Positions 1 to 7,978 are shown, counted from the stretch's first letter. The stretch: 41,517 nucleotides of DNA from Synechococcus sp. GreenBA-s (GCF_024345855.1 NZ_JAGQBX010000022.1:1-41517), one strand, 5' to 3'. Numbers and translations are program-made. Notes: generated by a model not told the origin, from the letters alone.

Positions 1-323
1 CCGGGCAGCCGGTGCGGCCGCGCTCTCCCACCCGCCCGGGGGAGGGGCTGGGCTGGGGCGCCCCCGCGCCCAGATCCCGGCCGCCCGGCGGCTTCGGGGG
101 GAGCGCCGGGCCACCGCCGCCGCGGCCACCGCAGGGGCGGGGCGGGGGGGCGCCGCCGCCGAGGGCCTGGCCGGACCGCCGCGCCGTCCCTGCGGTGGCC
201 GAGGCGGCGGTGGCCCGGCGCTCACCCCGAAGCCGCCGGGAGGCCTGGATCTGGGAGCGGGGGCGCCCCATCACAGCCCCTCCACCGGGCTGGTGGGATA
301 GAGCGGCAGCACCGGCTGCCAGG
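1..323. repeat. Imperfect 323-bp palindrome at window start
   Basis: Base i pairs with base 324-i, so the dyad centre is at 162. Comparing 1-136 with the reverse complement of 188-323 by eye gives 13 mismatches and no gaps. All 13 have the left arm G where the right arm predicts T (9 times) or C where it predicts A (4 times). Similarity falls off in the central ~50 bases. The right arm contains the end of tsaB including its stop; the left-arm copy has lost that stop. This looks like a fold-back chimera at a contig end with biased base errors. No real gene is called in 1-270. Confidence 0.85.
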
Positions 324-915
324 GCCCCGGCAGAGTCCGGGCCGCCGCCAGCTGGCCCAGGGCCAGCAGCTGGGCCGCATCGGCCTCGGGCTCCACCAGG
401 GCCTGGGACCTTGGCCCCTCCGGCAGGGCCTCGCCCGGGGGGAAGAGGCGCGGCGGCTCCCATTCGGCCACGCCGCCGAAGGCGGCCGCATCAGGCCCGT
501 AGACCCCGGCCACCACGCCCCGGCGCGGCAGCTCCTGGGTGAGCCAGAAGCGCTCGGCCCCGGCCATCGCCCCGCCCGGTGCGGCCAGCCGGCGGGCGAT
601 CAACTGAAAGCTGCTGAAGCCGTGCAGCGGGATCGCCAGCTGCTGGGCCAGGGTGCGGGCCAGCACCAGCGTCAGCCGGGTGCCGGTGAAGCCGCCGGGA
701 CCGGTGGCCACCACCAGCCGGCCGAGCTGGGGCCACTGCTCCGCCGGCAGCAGCTCCTCCACGCAGGGCAGAAGCTCGTTGGAGAGGCGCCGGCCCAGGG
801 GAAAACTGGCGAGTCGGGCCGGGTCGGGCGCAGCGCCGGCCCCCAGCCGCTGCAGCCCCACGGCCAGCGTGTCGCTGGAACTGTGCAGGGCCAGCAGCCA
901 GGACGAGGCGCTCAT
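271..915 (-). CDS. tsaB: TsaB, tRNA threonylcarbamoyladenosine biosynthesis
   Basis: The 214-residue protein fits the TsaB family: partner of TsaD in making t6A at position 37 of ANN-decoding tRNAs, cytoplasmic, with a degenerate ASKHA fold. Visible signatures are an N-terminal LALHSSSDTLAVGL strand, VVATGPGGFTGTR (the family's GPGSFTGxR motif with Ser replaced by Gly) and a following LALARTLAQQL-like helix. The start ATG at 915 overlaps the ycf34 stop by an ATGA junction, so the two are probably co-transcribed. A longer in-frame reading upstream would run through ycf34 and is rejected. The 3' end lies in the right arm of the terminal palindrome, but the stop codon looks intact. Confidence 0.85.
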   Translation of the reverse strand: MSASSWLLALHSSSDTLAVGLQRLGAGAAPDPARLASFPLGRRLSNELLPCVEELLPAEQWPQLGRLVVATGPGGFTGTRLTLVLARTLAQQLAIPLHGFSSFQLIARRLAAPGGAMAGAERFWLTQELPRRGVVAGVYGPDAAAFGGVAEWEPPRLFPPGEALPEGPRSQALVEPEADAAQLLALGQLAAARTLPGPWQPVLPLYPTSPVEGL

Positions 916-1163
916 GCCGGCACGGCCAGGCCGGGACGGAGCCGCTGCCAGTGGCCGGGATCGGCCTGGAAGCTGGCGCAGGCGCGCACGTCCCATTCCA
1001 CGCCCACCTGGCCGCCGGGCAGATCGCGCACCTGCACGTGGATCCGGGGCTGGCTGGGCACGAAGCTGGGGTCCGCGCTGAGGTGGGGCACCCCGTGCTG
1101 GCGCTCGACCGCGTGATAGGCCTGGCAGTCCCCCACCCAGTGGCAGTCCACGCAGATGCACAT
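912..1163 (-). CDS. ycf34: Ycf34 family protein
   Basis: An 83-residue protein starting MCICVDCHWVGDC, the hallmark of Ycf34, a small protein of cyanobacteria and red-lineage plastids reported to bind an Fe-S cluster and linked to photosynthetic electron transport. Cysteines at residues 2, 4, 7, 13 and 62 could ligate the cluster. It is followed by tsaB with a 4-nt overlap. Its ATG lies on the same four bases (CATG) as the start chosen for the divergent CCA enzyme, so its promoter must sit inside that opposing reading frame or the cca start lies further in. Confidence 0.8.
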   Translation of the reverse strand: MCICVDCHWVGDCQAYHAVERQHGVPHLSADPSFVPSQPRIHVQVRDLPGGQVGVEWDVRACASFQADPGHWQRLRPGLAVPA

Positions 1164-2517
1164 GTCAGCGTCCGGCGCGGGTGAGCCCATTGTGGCGGGC
1201 GCGCCAACCCGCCAGCTCTGGCAGCGGCTGCAGCCCGAGCGCTGGCCCCTGCCCCTGGAGGCCCTGCCGGCCGACGCGGCCCTGGTGGGTGGCGCCGTCC
1301 GTGACGGCCTGCTGGACCGGCTGGGTCCCAAACCCGACCTGGACCTGGTGGTGAGTGGCGATGCCATCGCGCTCTGCCGGGCCCTGGCCCGCCGCCACGG
1401 CGGCAGTGCTGTGGTGCTCGACGGCGAGCGCTGCATGGCGCGGCTGGTGCTGCGGGGCTGGAGCCTGGACCTGGCCCGCCAGGAGGGCGCCAGCCTGGAG
1501 GCCGACCTGGGCCGGCGCGACTACACGGTGAACGCCATCGCCCTGCCGCTGCGGCCGGGGGCGGGGCTGGTGGACCCCAGCGGCGGCCTGGAGCACCTGC
1601 GGCAGCGCCGGCTGGTGGCCGTGAGCGAGGCCAACCTGCTGGCCGACCCGCTACGCCTGCTGCGGGGCGTGCGGCTGGCGGCCCAGCTGGGCTTTGCGCT
1701 CGATCCCGGCAGCGAGGCCTGGATCCGCCGGCACCATGGCCGGCTGCCGGAGGTGGCGCCCGAGCGGGTGCTGCAGGAACTGGAGAAGCTGGCGGCGGCG
1801 CCCCTGGGCCACCTTGGGCTGGCCCAGGCCATCGCCACCGGCCTGCTGGCCCCCTGGAGCGCCGCAGCCGCCTGGCCCGGCGCGGCCGCCGCCGATCTGG
1901 CCCTGCTGGAGCAGCTCAGCCCGGAGCGGGCCGCCGCCGCCGGCCTGACGGCAACGGAAGCCGCCGAGGCCCTCCCCCTGGCCCGCCTGGCCGCCCTGTT
2001 CGACGCGGAGGGCCTCGAGCGGCTGCGCAGCAGCCGCAAGCTGCAACAGCGGGCCAGCCGGCTGCGGAGCTGGCGACAGCGGCTCGAGGCGGACCGTCCC
2101 CAGGAGGCCGGCCCATCCTCCGCTCCAGGTGCCGCTGCCGGCGGCGCTCCCGCCGCCGCCCTCAGCACCGCCATCGCCACCCTGCCGGAGGTGGAGCGGC
2201 TGCAGCTGCAGCGCCAGCTCGAAGCGGACCTACCGGCCCTGCTGCTGGCCTGGCCGACGGAGCTGGCCCGGCCGTGGCTGGTGCGCTGGCGTGATCCGCA
2301 CGACCGGCTGTTCCATCCCCGGCCGCCGCTGGATGGGCGCCGCCTGCAGCAGGCCTGCGGCCTGGCCCCCTCGCCCCTGCTGGGGGAGTTGATGGAGCAC
2401 CTGCTGCTGGAGCAGGCCTTTGGCCGCCTCCACGGCCCCGAGGCCGCCATCAGCGGGGCGCGCCACTGGCTCGAGCACCAACCTGACGCTGGCGGAGAGA
2501 CACCACGCCGTGATTAA
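1162..2517 (+). CDS. cca: CCA tRNA nucleotidyltransferase / poly(A) polymerase family
   Basis: About 451 residues of the class II nucleotidyltransferase family that adds or repairs the tRNA 3' CCA end. Motifs in order: LVGGAVRDGLL near residue 41 (motif A glycines), the catalytic pair in PDLDLVV near 59-64, RRDYTVNAIAL (motif B), and DPLRLLRGVRLAAQLGF (RNA-binding helix), then a divergent Ala/Leu-rich C-terminal half. The start is uncertain: ATG 1156, ATG 1162 or GTG 1192. The last leaves 28 nt to the divergent ycf34 start. An Ala/Pro-rich insertion lies near residues 315-335. CCA versus A-adding specificity cannot be told by eye. Confidence 0.85.
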   Translation: MSASGAGEPIVAGAPTRQLWQRLQPERWPLPLEALPADAALVGGAVRDGLLDRLGPKPDLDLVVSGDAIALCRALARRHGGSAVVLDGERCMARLVLRGWSLDLARQEGASLEADLGRRDYTVNAIALPLRPGAGLVDPSGGLEHLRQRRLVAVSEANLLADPLRLLRGVRLAAQLGFALDPGSEAWIRRHHGRLPEVAPERVLQELEKLAAAPLGHLGLAQAIATGLLAPWSAAAAWPGAAAADLALLEQLSPERAAAAGLTATEAAEALPLARLAALFDAEGLERLRSSRKLQQRASRLRSWRQRLEADRPQEAGPSSAPGAAAGGAPAAALSTAIATLPEVERLQLQRQLEADLPALLLAWPTELARPWLVRWRDPHDRLFHPRPPLDGRRLQQACGLAPSPLLGELMEHLLLEQAFGRLHGPEAAISGARHWLEHQPDAGGETPRRD

Positions 2518-2770
2518 CTTCTCTGGCAAAGTCGTTTTCAACGACCTGAATCGCGCCAGTTAGGGCTTCGCTGCAGTCCTGATCACCGTTCCATGACCCC
2601 CCGAGAGCGACTTGAGCGCGCCTCCGGAGCGAGTGAAACTCCGATGAGGACAAGAACGTCAGGCTCGCCGATCGCGGGCCAGAGCCAGCCGATGCCGGGT
2701 CCAGGCCCGCGCCATCAGCCAGCGACCCCGGCCAGCACAGCTTCTCCCCTCCCTCCCTCTCCCCGATCCC
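2518..2770 (+). promoter_or_regulatory. 253-nt leader of the RRM gene, with a stem-loop
   Basis: No gene is seen here. At 2531-2545 GTCGTT-TTC-AACGAC forms a perfect 6-bp stem with a 3-nt loop, 13 nt after the cca stop and without a T-run, so it is not a standard terminator. The stretch before the ATG at 2771 is pyrimidine-rich. RRM genes of other cyanobacteria are known to have long, temperature-responsive 5' untranslated regions, so a structured leader is plausible. No promoter could be placed with confidence. Confidence 0.35.
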
Positions 2771-3199
2771 ATGAGCGTTCGTCTGTACGTCGGCAACCTG
2801 CCGCAGAGCTTCGAGGCCACCGAACTCGAGGCCCTGTTCGCCTCCGTGGGTGAAGGCATCCGCTTCAAGGCGGTCCAGGATCGGGAGACCGGCGCCGGCC
2901 GTGGTTTCGGCTTCGCCAACGTCGACGACGAGAAGGTCGCCGATGCGGTGATCGAGCAGCTGAACGGCCGCGAGTTCGGCGGCAACAGCCTGCGCATCGA
3001 GCGCTCCGAGCGCCGTGACGCCCGCCCGGCCGCTGGCGACCGCCGCCCCGGTGCCGCCCCCACCAGCCAGGTGGCCCGCAAGGCCGTCAACAAGGTGGTG
3101 CACAGCGACACCGTGCAGGAGGACGCCCCTGACCCCCGTTGGGCCGGCGAACTCGCCAAGCTCAAGTCCCTGCTGGCCGACCAGAAGGCGGCGGTCTGA
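2771..3199 (+). CDS. RRM-domain RNA-binding protein (Rbp type)
   Basis: A 142-residue protein with one RNA recognition motif: RNP2 LYVGNL at 5-10 and RNP1 RGFGFANV at 44-51, both aromatic-bearing and intact. This family in cyanobacteria is often cold-induced; some members bind mRNA and help place photosystem mRNAs near thylakoids. After the ~80-residue RRM is an Ala/Arg/Pro-rich linker, then a conserved-looking tail ending KLKSLLADQKAAV, instead of the Gly-rich tail of other Rbp types. It is monocistronic, with a long leader and a hairpin terminator ~80 nt downstream. Confidence 0.85.
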   Translation: MSVRLYVGNLPQSFEATELEALFASVGEGIRFKAVQDRETGAGRGFGFANVDDEKVADAVIEQLNGREFGGNSLRIERSERRDARPAAGDRRPGAAPTSQVARKAVNKVVHSDTVQEDAPDPRWAGELAKLKSLLADQKAAV

Positions 3200-3273
3200 A
3201 CCCTGCCGCGGCAAGCTCCCTCGCCCTGGGGGCCGGGGGCTTTCCGCCGCCGCAGGGCGCACAGCAGCCCATC

Positions 3274-3308
3274 AAAAAAAGCCCCATCCGATTCCGATCG
3301 GGTGGGGC
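3274..3308 (-). terminator. Rho-independent terminator, strongest on minus strand
   Basis: GCCCCATCCGAT (3281-3292), loop TCCG, then ATCGGGTGGGGC (3297-3308) form a 12-bp stem with one G-T pair. Read on the minus strand it is followed by seven Ts (3280-3274), ending the transcript of the 57-residue gene. On the plus strand only a weak CTTCT follows, so it may also end rbp transcription less efficiently. Confidence 0.8.
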
Positions 3309-3337
3309 CTTCTGCTGTGGACCGACCGGGCTTGACC

Positions 3338-3511
3338 TCAGGGCAACAGGGCGGCGAGGGCGATCACGCCGATGAAGATGCCCAGGAACATGAAACCCAT
3401 CTTGGTCATCGAGGCCTCGTGGTGCTCGATGCCGTGCTCCACCTCCTGATCCAGTTCTTCGCGGAAGGCCACGAAGGCAGCCTGCTTTTGCTCGGGAGAC
3501 GGTTCCTTCAT
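3338..3511 (-). CDS. Small tail-anchored membrane protein, 57 aa
   Basis: Reading from ATG 3511 to TGA 3340-3338 gives 57 residues. The N-terminal ~35 are charged and helical with a His/Glu-rich stretch (EVEHGIEHHEA). A single hydrophobic helix follows (MGFMFLGIFIGVIALAALLP) and ends the protein. It lies 49 nt after the cyclic-nucleotide-binding gene on the same strand and is followed by a clear T7 terminator, which supports a real transcription unit. No family was recognised. Its neighbour also ends in a membrane helix, so the two may act together at a membrane (inference). Confidence 0.65.
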   Translation of the reverse strand: MKEPSPEQKQAAFVAFREELDQEVEHGIEHHEASMTKMGFMFLGIFIGVIALAALLP

Positions 3512-3560
3512 CGCCGGTCAGGGGGGAGTGGGGTTGGAGGTTGTGCGGGGCGGGGTCGGC

Positions 3561-4079
3561 TCATGCGCGGTGGAAGAACCAGTAGGCCCCCACCGCCAGC
3601 ACCACCATCACGATGATCGGCGCCGCGATGGCGAGCATGCCGTTGTGGCTGCGCACGACGCGCGATTCATGGGAGACCACCGCCTGCTGGATGGTCTGCT
3701 TCATCTCCTCCCGCAGGCGGGCCAGCTCGGAATCCAGGGATTCATCACTGAAGAGCTCTTTGAGGCGCTCGTAGGTGGTCTTGCCGAGCAGCAGGCTCTT
3801 TTCGGGGCTTTCAAACAGGATCTCGAGCAGTTCGCCGCGATCGAACACCACCAGCTCAGCCGGCGTGGTCACCCGGGCATTGGCGACGCGGGCGCGGTTG
3901 TCGATCAGCTCCACCTCACCGAAAATGTGGCCAGGACCATGGCTCACATCGACGGCCTCACCGGTCTCCGGGTAGGTGACGGTGATGTCCACCTTGCCGG
4001 CGCGCACCAGAAACATGGCCTCGCTCGGATCGTCCTGCTTGTAGACGTACTCACCGGCTGGAATCCGTAGGCGACGCAT
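3561..4079 (-). CDS. Cyclic-nucleotide-binding-fold protein, C-terminal membrane anchor
   Basis: 172 residues. Positions ~3-105 read as a cNMP-binding (CAP_ED) beta-roll: IPAGEYVYKQDDPSEAMFLV, AGKVDI, and a phosphate-binding-cassette-like FGEVELIDNRARVANA with its Arg present. Then comes a charged helical region (LARLREEMKQTIQQAVVSHE) and one C-terminal transmembrane helix at ~147-168. There is no DNA-binding HTH, so it is not a CRP-type regulator. ATG 4079 fits a TACACT -10 on the minus strand (4110-4105), giving a leader of about 19 nt; an in-frame TTG at 4094 is an alternative start. cAMP or cGMP binding is not proven by sequence alone. Confidence 0.75.
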   Translation of the reverse strand: MRRLRIPAGEYVYKQDDPSEAMFLVRAGKVDITVTYPETGEAVDVSHGPGHIFGEVELIDNRARVANARVTTPAELVVFDRGELLEILFESPEKSLLLGKTTYERLKELFSDESLDSELARLREEMKQTIQQAVVSHESRVVRSHNGMLAIAAPIIVMVVLAVGAYWFFHRA

Positions 4080-4104
4080 TCCCGCTGGGTCCAAAAGTTT
4101 GCCC

Positions 4105-4144
4105 AGTGTAGGGGCACTTTCCCGCCTCCATCGCCCCCTAAGAT
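4105..4144. promoter_or_regulatory. Divergent -10 elements, cNMP gene / devB
   Basis: On the minus strand TACACT (4110-4105) lies 26 nt before ATG 4079. On the plus strand TAAGAT (4139-4144) lies 20 nt before ATG 4165. Both fit the TAnnnT -10 consensus of cyanobacterial sigma-70 promoters; no -35 boxes are obvious. Leaders would be short (about 14-20 nt) with no clear Shine-Dalgarno. Confidence 0.45.
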
Positions 4145-4164
4145 GCGCGGACCAGCACGCGGCC

Positions 4165-5085
4165 ATGAGCACGACAGCCCCGCAACGGGCCCCGTCCTGG
4201 ATCGGAAAGCGTCGACGCTTGCTCCTGATCGTCACCCTCGGGGGCCTGTTGGTGGCCGGCTGGGTCGTGCTGCGCCCCAAGCCCGCGCCCAAGCCCCAGG
4301 CCCCCCTGCGCCAGGACGTGACCGCCCTGGGCCGGCTGACGCCGGATGGCGGCCTGGTCAACCTGTCGATACCGGCGGGCAGCGTCGGCGGCAGTGAAGT
4401 GGTGGGCCGCTGGTTCGTGGGCGAAGGCGACCCGATCCGCAAGGGCCAGGTGCTGGCGCGGCTGAGCAGCTGGGATCAGCTGGAGGCCTCCGTACGCGAG
4501 GCCCGCGCCGACCTGCGCGCCACCCAGGTGCTGCTGCCCAGCCTGGAATTCAGCCAGAAGCGGGCCCGGGAGCTGTTCCGCGATGGCGGCATCTCCGAGC
4601 AGGAGCTCGGCGAGGTGCAGTCGAACGTGATCAGCAAGCGCGCCGACATCGACTCGAGCCGGGCCGCCCTGGATCGGGCCCAGACCCAGCTGGCCGCCGC
4701 CGAGGTGCTCTCGCCTCTCGACGGCAACCTGATCCGCATCTACAGCTGGCCGGGCATGAAGGAAACCGATGAGGGTCTGGCCCTGATCGGCCGGGCCGAC
4801 CGCATGCAGGTCTGGGCCCAGGTGTTCCAGACCGACGTGAACCGGCTGCGCATCGGCCAGCCGGCCGTGGTGACCGCCGAGAGCGGCGGCTTCAAGGGCA
4901 GCATCAACGCCAGCCTGGCCTCGATCATCAGCCAGGTGTCGGAGCGGGATCTGTTCGCCATCACCGGCAACAACGACGTGAACGCCCGGGTCGTGCTGGT
5001 GAAACTGGATCTCGACCCAGCCGATCGCCGTCGGGTGGAGCGCCTCAGCGGCCTGAACGTGATCGTGCGCTTCACCCGCTCATGA
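4165..5085 (+). CDS. devB: DevB-like membrane fusion protein of ABC exporter
   Basis: 306 residues of the HlyD/DevB periplasmic adaptor family. A membrane anchor lies at ~15-33 (LLLIVTLGGLLVAGWVVL), followed by a lipoyl-like half (GWFVGEGDPIRKGQVLARL region), a long coiled coil (~115-180, with KRADIDSSRAALDRAQTQLAAAEV), and the second barrel half. It bridges the inner-membrane permease to an outer-membrane TolC-type channel. It overlaps devC by ATGA. In heterocyst formers DevBCA exports glycolipids; a unicellular picocyanobacterium makes none, so the cargo is unknown. ATG 4165 was preferred to ATG 4099 because it has a -10 element 20 nt upstream and starts just before the anchor. Confidence 0.82.
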   Translation: MSTTAPQRAPSWIGKRRRLLLIVTLGGLLVAGWVVLRPKPAPKPQAPLRQDVTALGRLTPDGGLVNLSIPAGSVGGSEVVGRWFVGEGDPIRKGQVLARLSSWDQLEASVREARADLRATQVLLPSLEFSQKRARELFRDGGISEQELGEVQSNVISKRADIDSSRAALDRAQTQLAAAEVLSPLDGNLIRIYSWPGMKETDEGLALIGRADRMQVWAQVFQTDVNRLRIGQPAVVTAESGGFKGSINASLASIISQVSERDLFAITGNNDVNARVVLVKLDLDPADRRRVERLSGLNVIVRFTRS

Positions 5086-6272
5086 GGCGGCTCCTGCCCG
5101 CGGGCATCAACCTGGCGGATCTGCCCCTGGCCTGGCTGCAGCTCAAGCGCCAGCCGATTCGCTACCTGGTGGCCGTGACGGGCATCGGCTTCGCGGCGCT
5201 GCTGATGTACATGCAGCTGGGCTTTCAGTCGGGCCTGCTCAACAGCGCCACCACCTTCTATGAGGCCCTCGACACCGACCTGATCCTGATCAGCCCCGGC
5301 ACCCTCAACAGCGGCAACTTTCAGCAGTTTCCCCAGTCGCTGCTCTACAACGCCCTCGGGGTCGAAGGGGTCAAGCAGGTGATCCCGATCTACGTCGCCA
5401 ATGTGAATGCCCAGCGGCTCGGTGGCGTCAAGCCCACCAGCCTGCGCCTGATCGGCTTCGATCCCGCCACCAACGTGCTCAAGCTGCCGGAGGTGACCGC
5501 CCAGCTCGACAAGCTGCGCATCCCCAACTACGTGCTGTTCGACGCCCGCGGCAACCGCAACACCGGCCCGGTGGCGCCCGCCGTGAAGCGCAACGGCTAC
5601 CAGGAGATGCTGCTCTCGGACTTCTCCAAGACCTTCCGCATCGTGGGGCTGTTCAAGCTCGGCTCGATCTTCGCCGCCGACAGCAACCTGATCAGCAGCG
5701 ACAGCACCGCCATCAACCTCGCCTACCGCCAGATCAACGCGGGGGAGATCTCCCTGGGGGCCGTGCGGCTGAGCGACCCCAGCCAGGTCCCCCGCGTTCA
5801 GGAGTTTCTGCGCCAGCGCTACGGCCGGGAGCTACAGGTGCTCACCAAGGCTGAACTGATCAGCCAGGAGCGCAACTACTGGAACACGTCATCGTCGTTC
5901 GGGATCATCTTCGGCTTCGGCACGATCATGGGCATCCTGGTGGGCGGCGTGGTGGTGTACCAGGTGCTCTACACCGATGTGACCGATCACCTCAAGGAAT
6001 ACGCCACCCTCAAGGCGATGGGCTTCAGCGATACGTTTCTGCTGGTGATCGTGGTACAGGAGGCGATCATCCTGGCCGTCTCCGCGTTCATTCCCGCCAC
6101 CCTGGCCAGCGCAGCCCTCTACGCCTTTCTCACCTCCGCCTCGGGCATCCGCATCGAGATGAGCTCCGACAAGATCCTGCTGGTGGGGTCGCTCACCCTG
6201 GGGGTCTGTGCCGCCTCCTCCGCCATCGCCATCCGCAAGCTGGCGGATGCCGATCCGGCCTCGGTGTTCTGA
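5082..6272 (+). CDS. devC: DevC-like ABC exporter permease
   Basis: 396 residues of the DevC/FtsX-type permease family. There is one N-terminal transmembrane helix (~24-45), a large periplasmic domain (~46-265), then three helices (~275-300, ~325-345, ~360-380) with an EYATLKAMGFSD coupling segment typical of this family, where FtsX/MacB proteins dock to the ATPase. It overlaps devB by 4 nt and precedes devA by 18 nt, so translation with devB is likely coupled. Confidence 0.85.
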   Translation: MRRLLPAGINLADLPLAWLQLKRQPIRYLVAVTGIGFAALLMYMQLGFQSGLLNSATTFYEALDTDLILISPGTLNSGNFQQFPQSLLYNALGVEGVKQVIPIYVANVNAQRLGGVKPTSLRLIGFDPATNVLKLPEVTAQLDKLRIPNYVLFDARGNRNTGPVAPAVKRNGYQEMLLSDFSKTFRIVGLFKLGSIFAADSNLISSDSTAINLAYRQINAGEISLGAVRLSDPSQVPRVQEFLRQRYGRELQVLTKAELISQERNYWNTSSSFGIIFGFGTIMGILVGGVVVYQVLYTDVTDHLKEYATLKAMGFSDTFLLVIVVQEAIILAVSAFIPATLASAALYAFLTSASGIRIEMSSDKILLVGSLTLGVCAASSAIAIRKLADADPASVF

Positions 6273-6290
6273 GCCGTGTTCTGAACCGCC

Positions 6291-7007
6291 ATGACACCAA
6301 CCCCGCGCGAACCCGTCATCGTCACCAGCGACCTGCGCCACAGCTATGGCCAGGGAGAGCTGCGCAGCCAGATCCTGCACGGGCTCGACTTCGAGGTGCA
6401 GGCCGGCGAGATCACGCTGCTGGTGGGCCCCTCCGGCAGCGGCAAGAGCACCCTGCTGACCCTGGTGGGCGCGCTGCGCTCGGTGGAGGAGGGCTCCTTG
6501 AAGGTGCTCGGCCAGGAGCTCTACGGATCCAGCGAGCAGCAGCGCATGGCCGTGCGCCGTCGCATCGGCTTCATCTTCCAGAGCCACAACCTGGTGGCGT
6601 CGCTGACGGTGCTGCAGAACGTGCAGCTGCTGCTGCAGCTCAGCGAGGCCCATGGCGGCCAGCGGGAACAGCGGGCCCGCGATCTGCTGGAGGCCGTGGG
6701 CCTCGGCCATCGGCTGCACCACTACCCCGACGAGCTCTCGGGCGGCCAGCGCCAGCGGGTGGCCATCGCCCGGGCCCTGGCCCCCGAGCCGGATCTGATC
6801 CTGGCGGATGAACCCACGGCCTCCCTCGACAGCCAGTCGGGCCAGGACGTGGTGGAACTGCTCGGCTCCCTGTGTCGCCGCCGCCAGAGCGCCGTGCTGC
6901 TGGTGACCCACGACCTGCGGCTGCTCAAGGACGCCGACAGAATCTGGCGGATCGAAGACGGGCGCGTCAGGCCATGGCAACCGGATCTAGCCACAGCGGA
7001 GCATTAG
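6291..7007 (+). CDS. devA: DevA-like ABC transporter ATPase
   Basis: 238 residues, a complete ABC ATPase of the DevA/LolD/MacB group. Walker A is GPSGSGKST (~45-53), the Q-loop is in FIFQSHNL, the signature is LSGGQRQRVAIARAL, Walker B with the catalytic Glu is DLILADEPT, and the switch His is in LLVTHDLRLL. It powers export through DevC. The next gene starts 2 nt after its stop, extending the operon to a hydrolase and an MFS transporter. Confidence 0.9.
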   Translation: MTPTPREPVIVTSDLRHSYGQGELRSQILHGLDFEVQAGEITLLVGPSGSGKSTLLTLVGALRSVEEGSLKVLGQELYGSSEQQRMAVRRRIGFIFQSHNLVASLTVLQNVQLLLQLSEAHGGQREQRARDLLEAVGLGHRLHHYPDELSGGQRQRVAIARALAPEPDLILADEPTASLDSQSGQDVVELLGSLCRRRQSAVLLVTHDLRLLKDADRIWRIEDGRVRPWQPDLATAEH

Positions 7008-7009
7008 CC

Positions 7010-7978
7010 ATGGCATCCCTTCCCTACCCCGAGAGCTGGGTCCACCAGTGGCAGTGGCGCGGTGAACCCGTGAGCTACGTGGTCGCCGGGCCCGAGGCCG
7101 CGGCGGCCAGCGCCGACACCGGCGACACCGCCAGCAGCGGCGACACCGTGGTGCTGGTCCACGGCTTCGGGGCCTGCAAGGAGCACTGGCGCCACACCAT
7201 CGCGCCCCTGGCGGCCGGCCGGCGCGTGCTGGCCCTCGATCTGCTGGGCTTCGGCGCCAGTGGCAAGCCCCGGGCCGTGCTCGCGGGGGAGGAGGCCGCC
7301 CCCGGCGACTGCCGCTATGGCATCGAGCTCTGGGCCGAGCAGGTGTGCGCTCTCATCGAGGCCCAGGTGCCGGGTCCGGTGAGCCTGGTGGGCAACTCCA
7401 TCGGCGGCGTGGTGGCCCTGCGCGCAGCCCAGCGGCTCGAACAGCTGGGGCGCCCCGCCCGGCAGGTGGTGCTGGTGGACTGCGCCCAGCGCGCCCTCGA
7501 CGACAAGCGGCTGGCAGAGCAGCCGCCACTGCGCCGCTACGGCCGGCCGCTGCTGAAGTCGCTGGTGCGGCAGCGCTGGCTCACGAGCTTGCTGTTCAAC
7601 CAGCTGAGCCGCCCCGGCGTGATCCGCAACGTCTTGGGTGTGGCCTATCCGAGCGGGGCCAACGTCGACGACGAGCTGGTGGCCGCGCTGCTGGAGCCCA
7701 CCCGCCAGGCCGGAGCCGCCGAGGCCTTCCGGGGCTTCATCAACCTGTTCGAAGACCTGCTGGCCCCAGACATCCTGGCGGACCTGCAGACCCCCGTCGA
7801 CCTGATCTGGGGCGAGGCCGACCCCTGGGAGCCCGTGGCCGAAGCCCGCCGCTGGCAGGACTTCGCCTGCGTGCGCAGCCTGGAGGTGCTGCCGGGGCTG
7901 GGCCACTGCCCCCACGACGAGGCGCCGGAGCGGGTGAATCCACTGCTGCTCCAGGCCCTCAACGGAGCTGGGACATGA
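7010..7978 (+). CDS. Alpha/beta-fold hydrolase
   Basis: 322 residues with a complete alpha/beta hydrolase core: oxyanion segment VVLVHGFGACKEHW, nucleophile elbow GNSIGG (Ser), acid in DLIWGEADPW, and His in LGHCPHDEAPE. It resembles the cyanobacterial hydrolases related to pheophytinase/chlorophyll dephytylase and to haloalkane or ester hydrolases, but the substrate cannot be assigned. ATG 7010, 2 nt after the devA stop, is preferred; upstream in-frame ATGs lie within devA. It overlaps the MFS gene by ATGA, so it is inside the exporter operon. Confidence 0.8.
   Translation: MASLPYPESWVHQWQWRGEPVSYVVAGPEAAAASADTGDTASSGDTVVLVHGFGACKEHWRHTIAPLAAGRRVLALDLLGFGASGKPRAVLAGEEAAPGDCRYGIELWAEQVCALIEAQVPGPVSLVGNSIGGVVALRAAQRLEQLGRPARQVVLVDCAQRALDDKRLAEQPPLRRYGRPLLKSLVRQRWLTSLLFNQLSRPGVIRNVLGVAYPSGANVDDELVAALLEPTRQAGAAEAFRGFINLFEDLLAPDILADLQTPVDLIWGEADPWEPVAEARRWQDFACVRSLEVLPGLGHCPHDEAPERVNPLLLQALNGAGT

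Noticed and set aside
12-542. Long open frame of Pro/Arg/Ala-rich protein on plus strand
   Set aside because: It crosses the palindrome and runs antisense to tsaB; the composition is that of a G+C-rich shadow frame.
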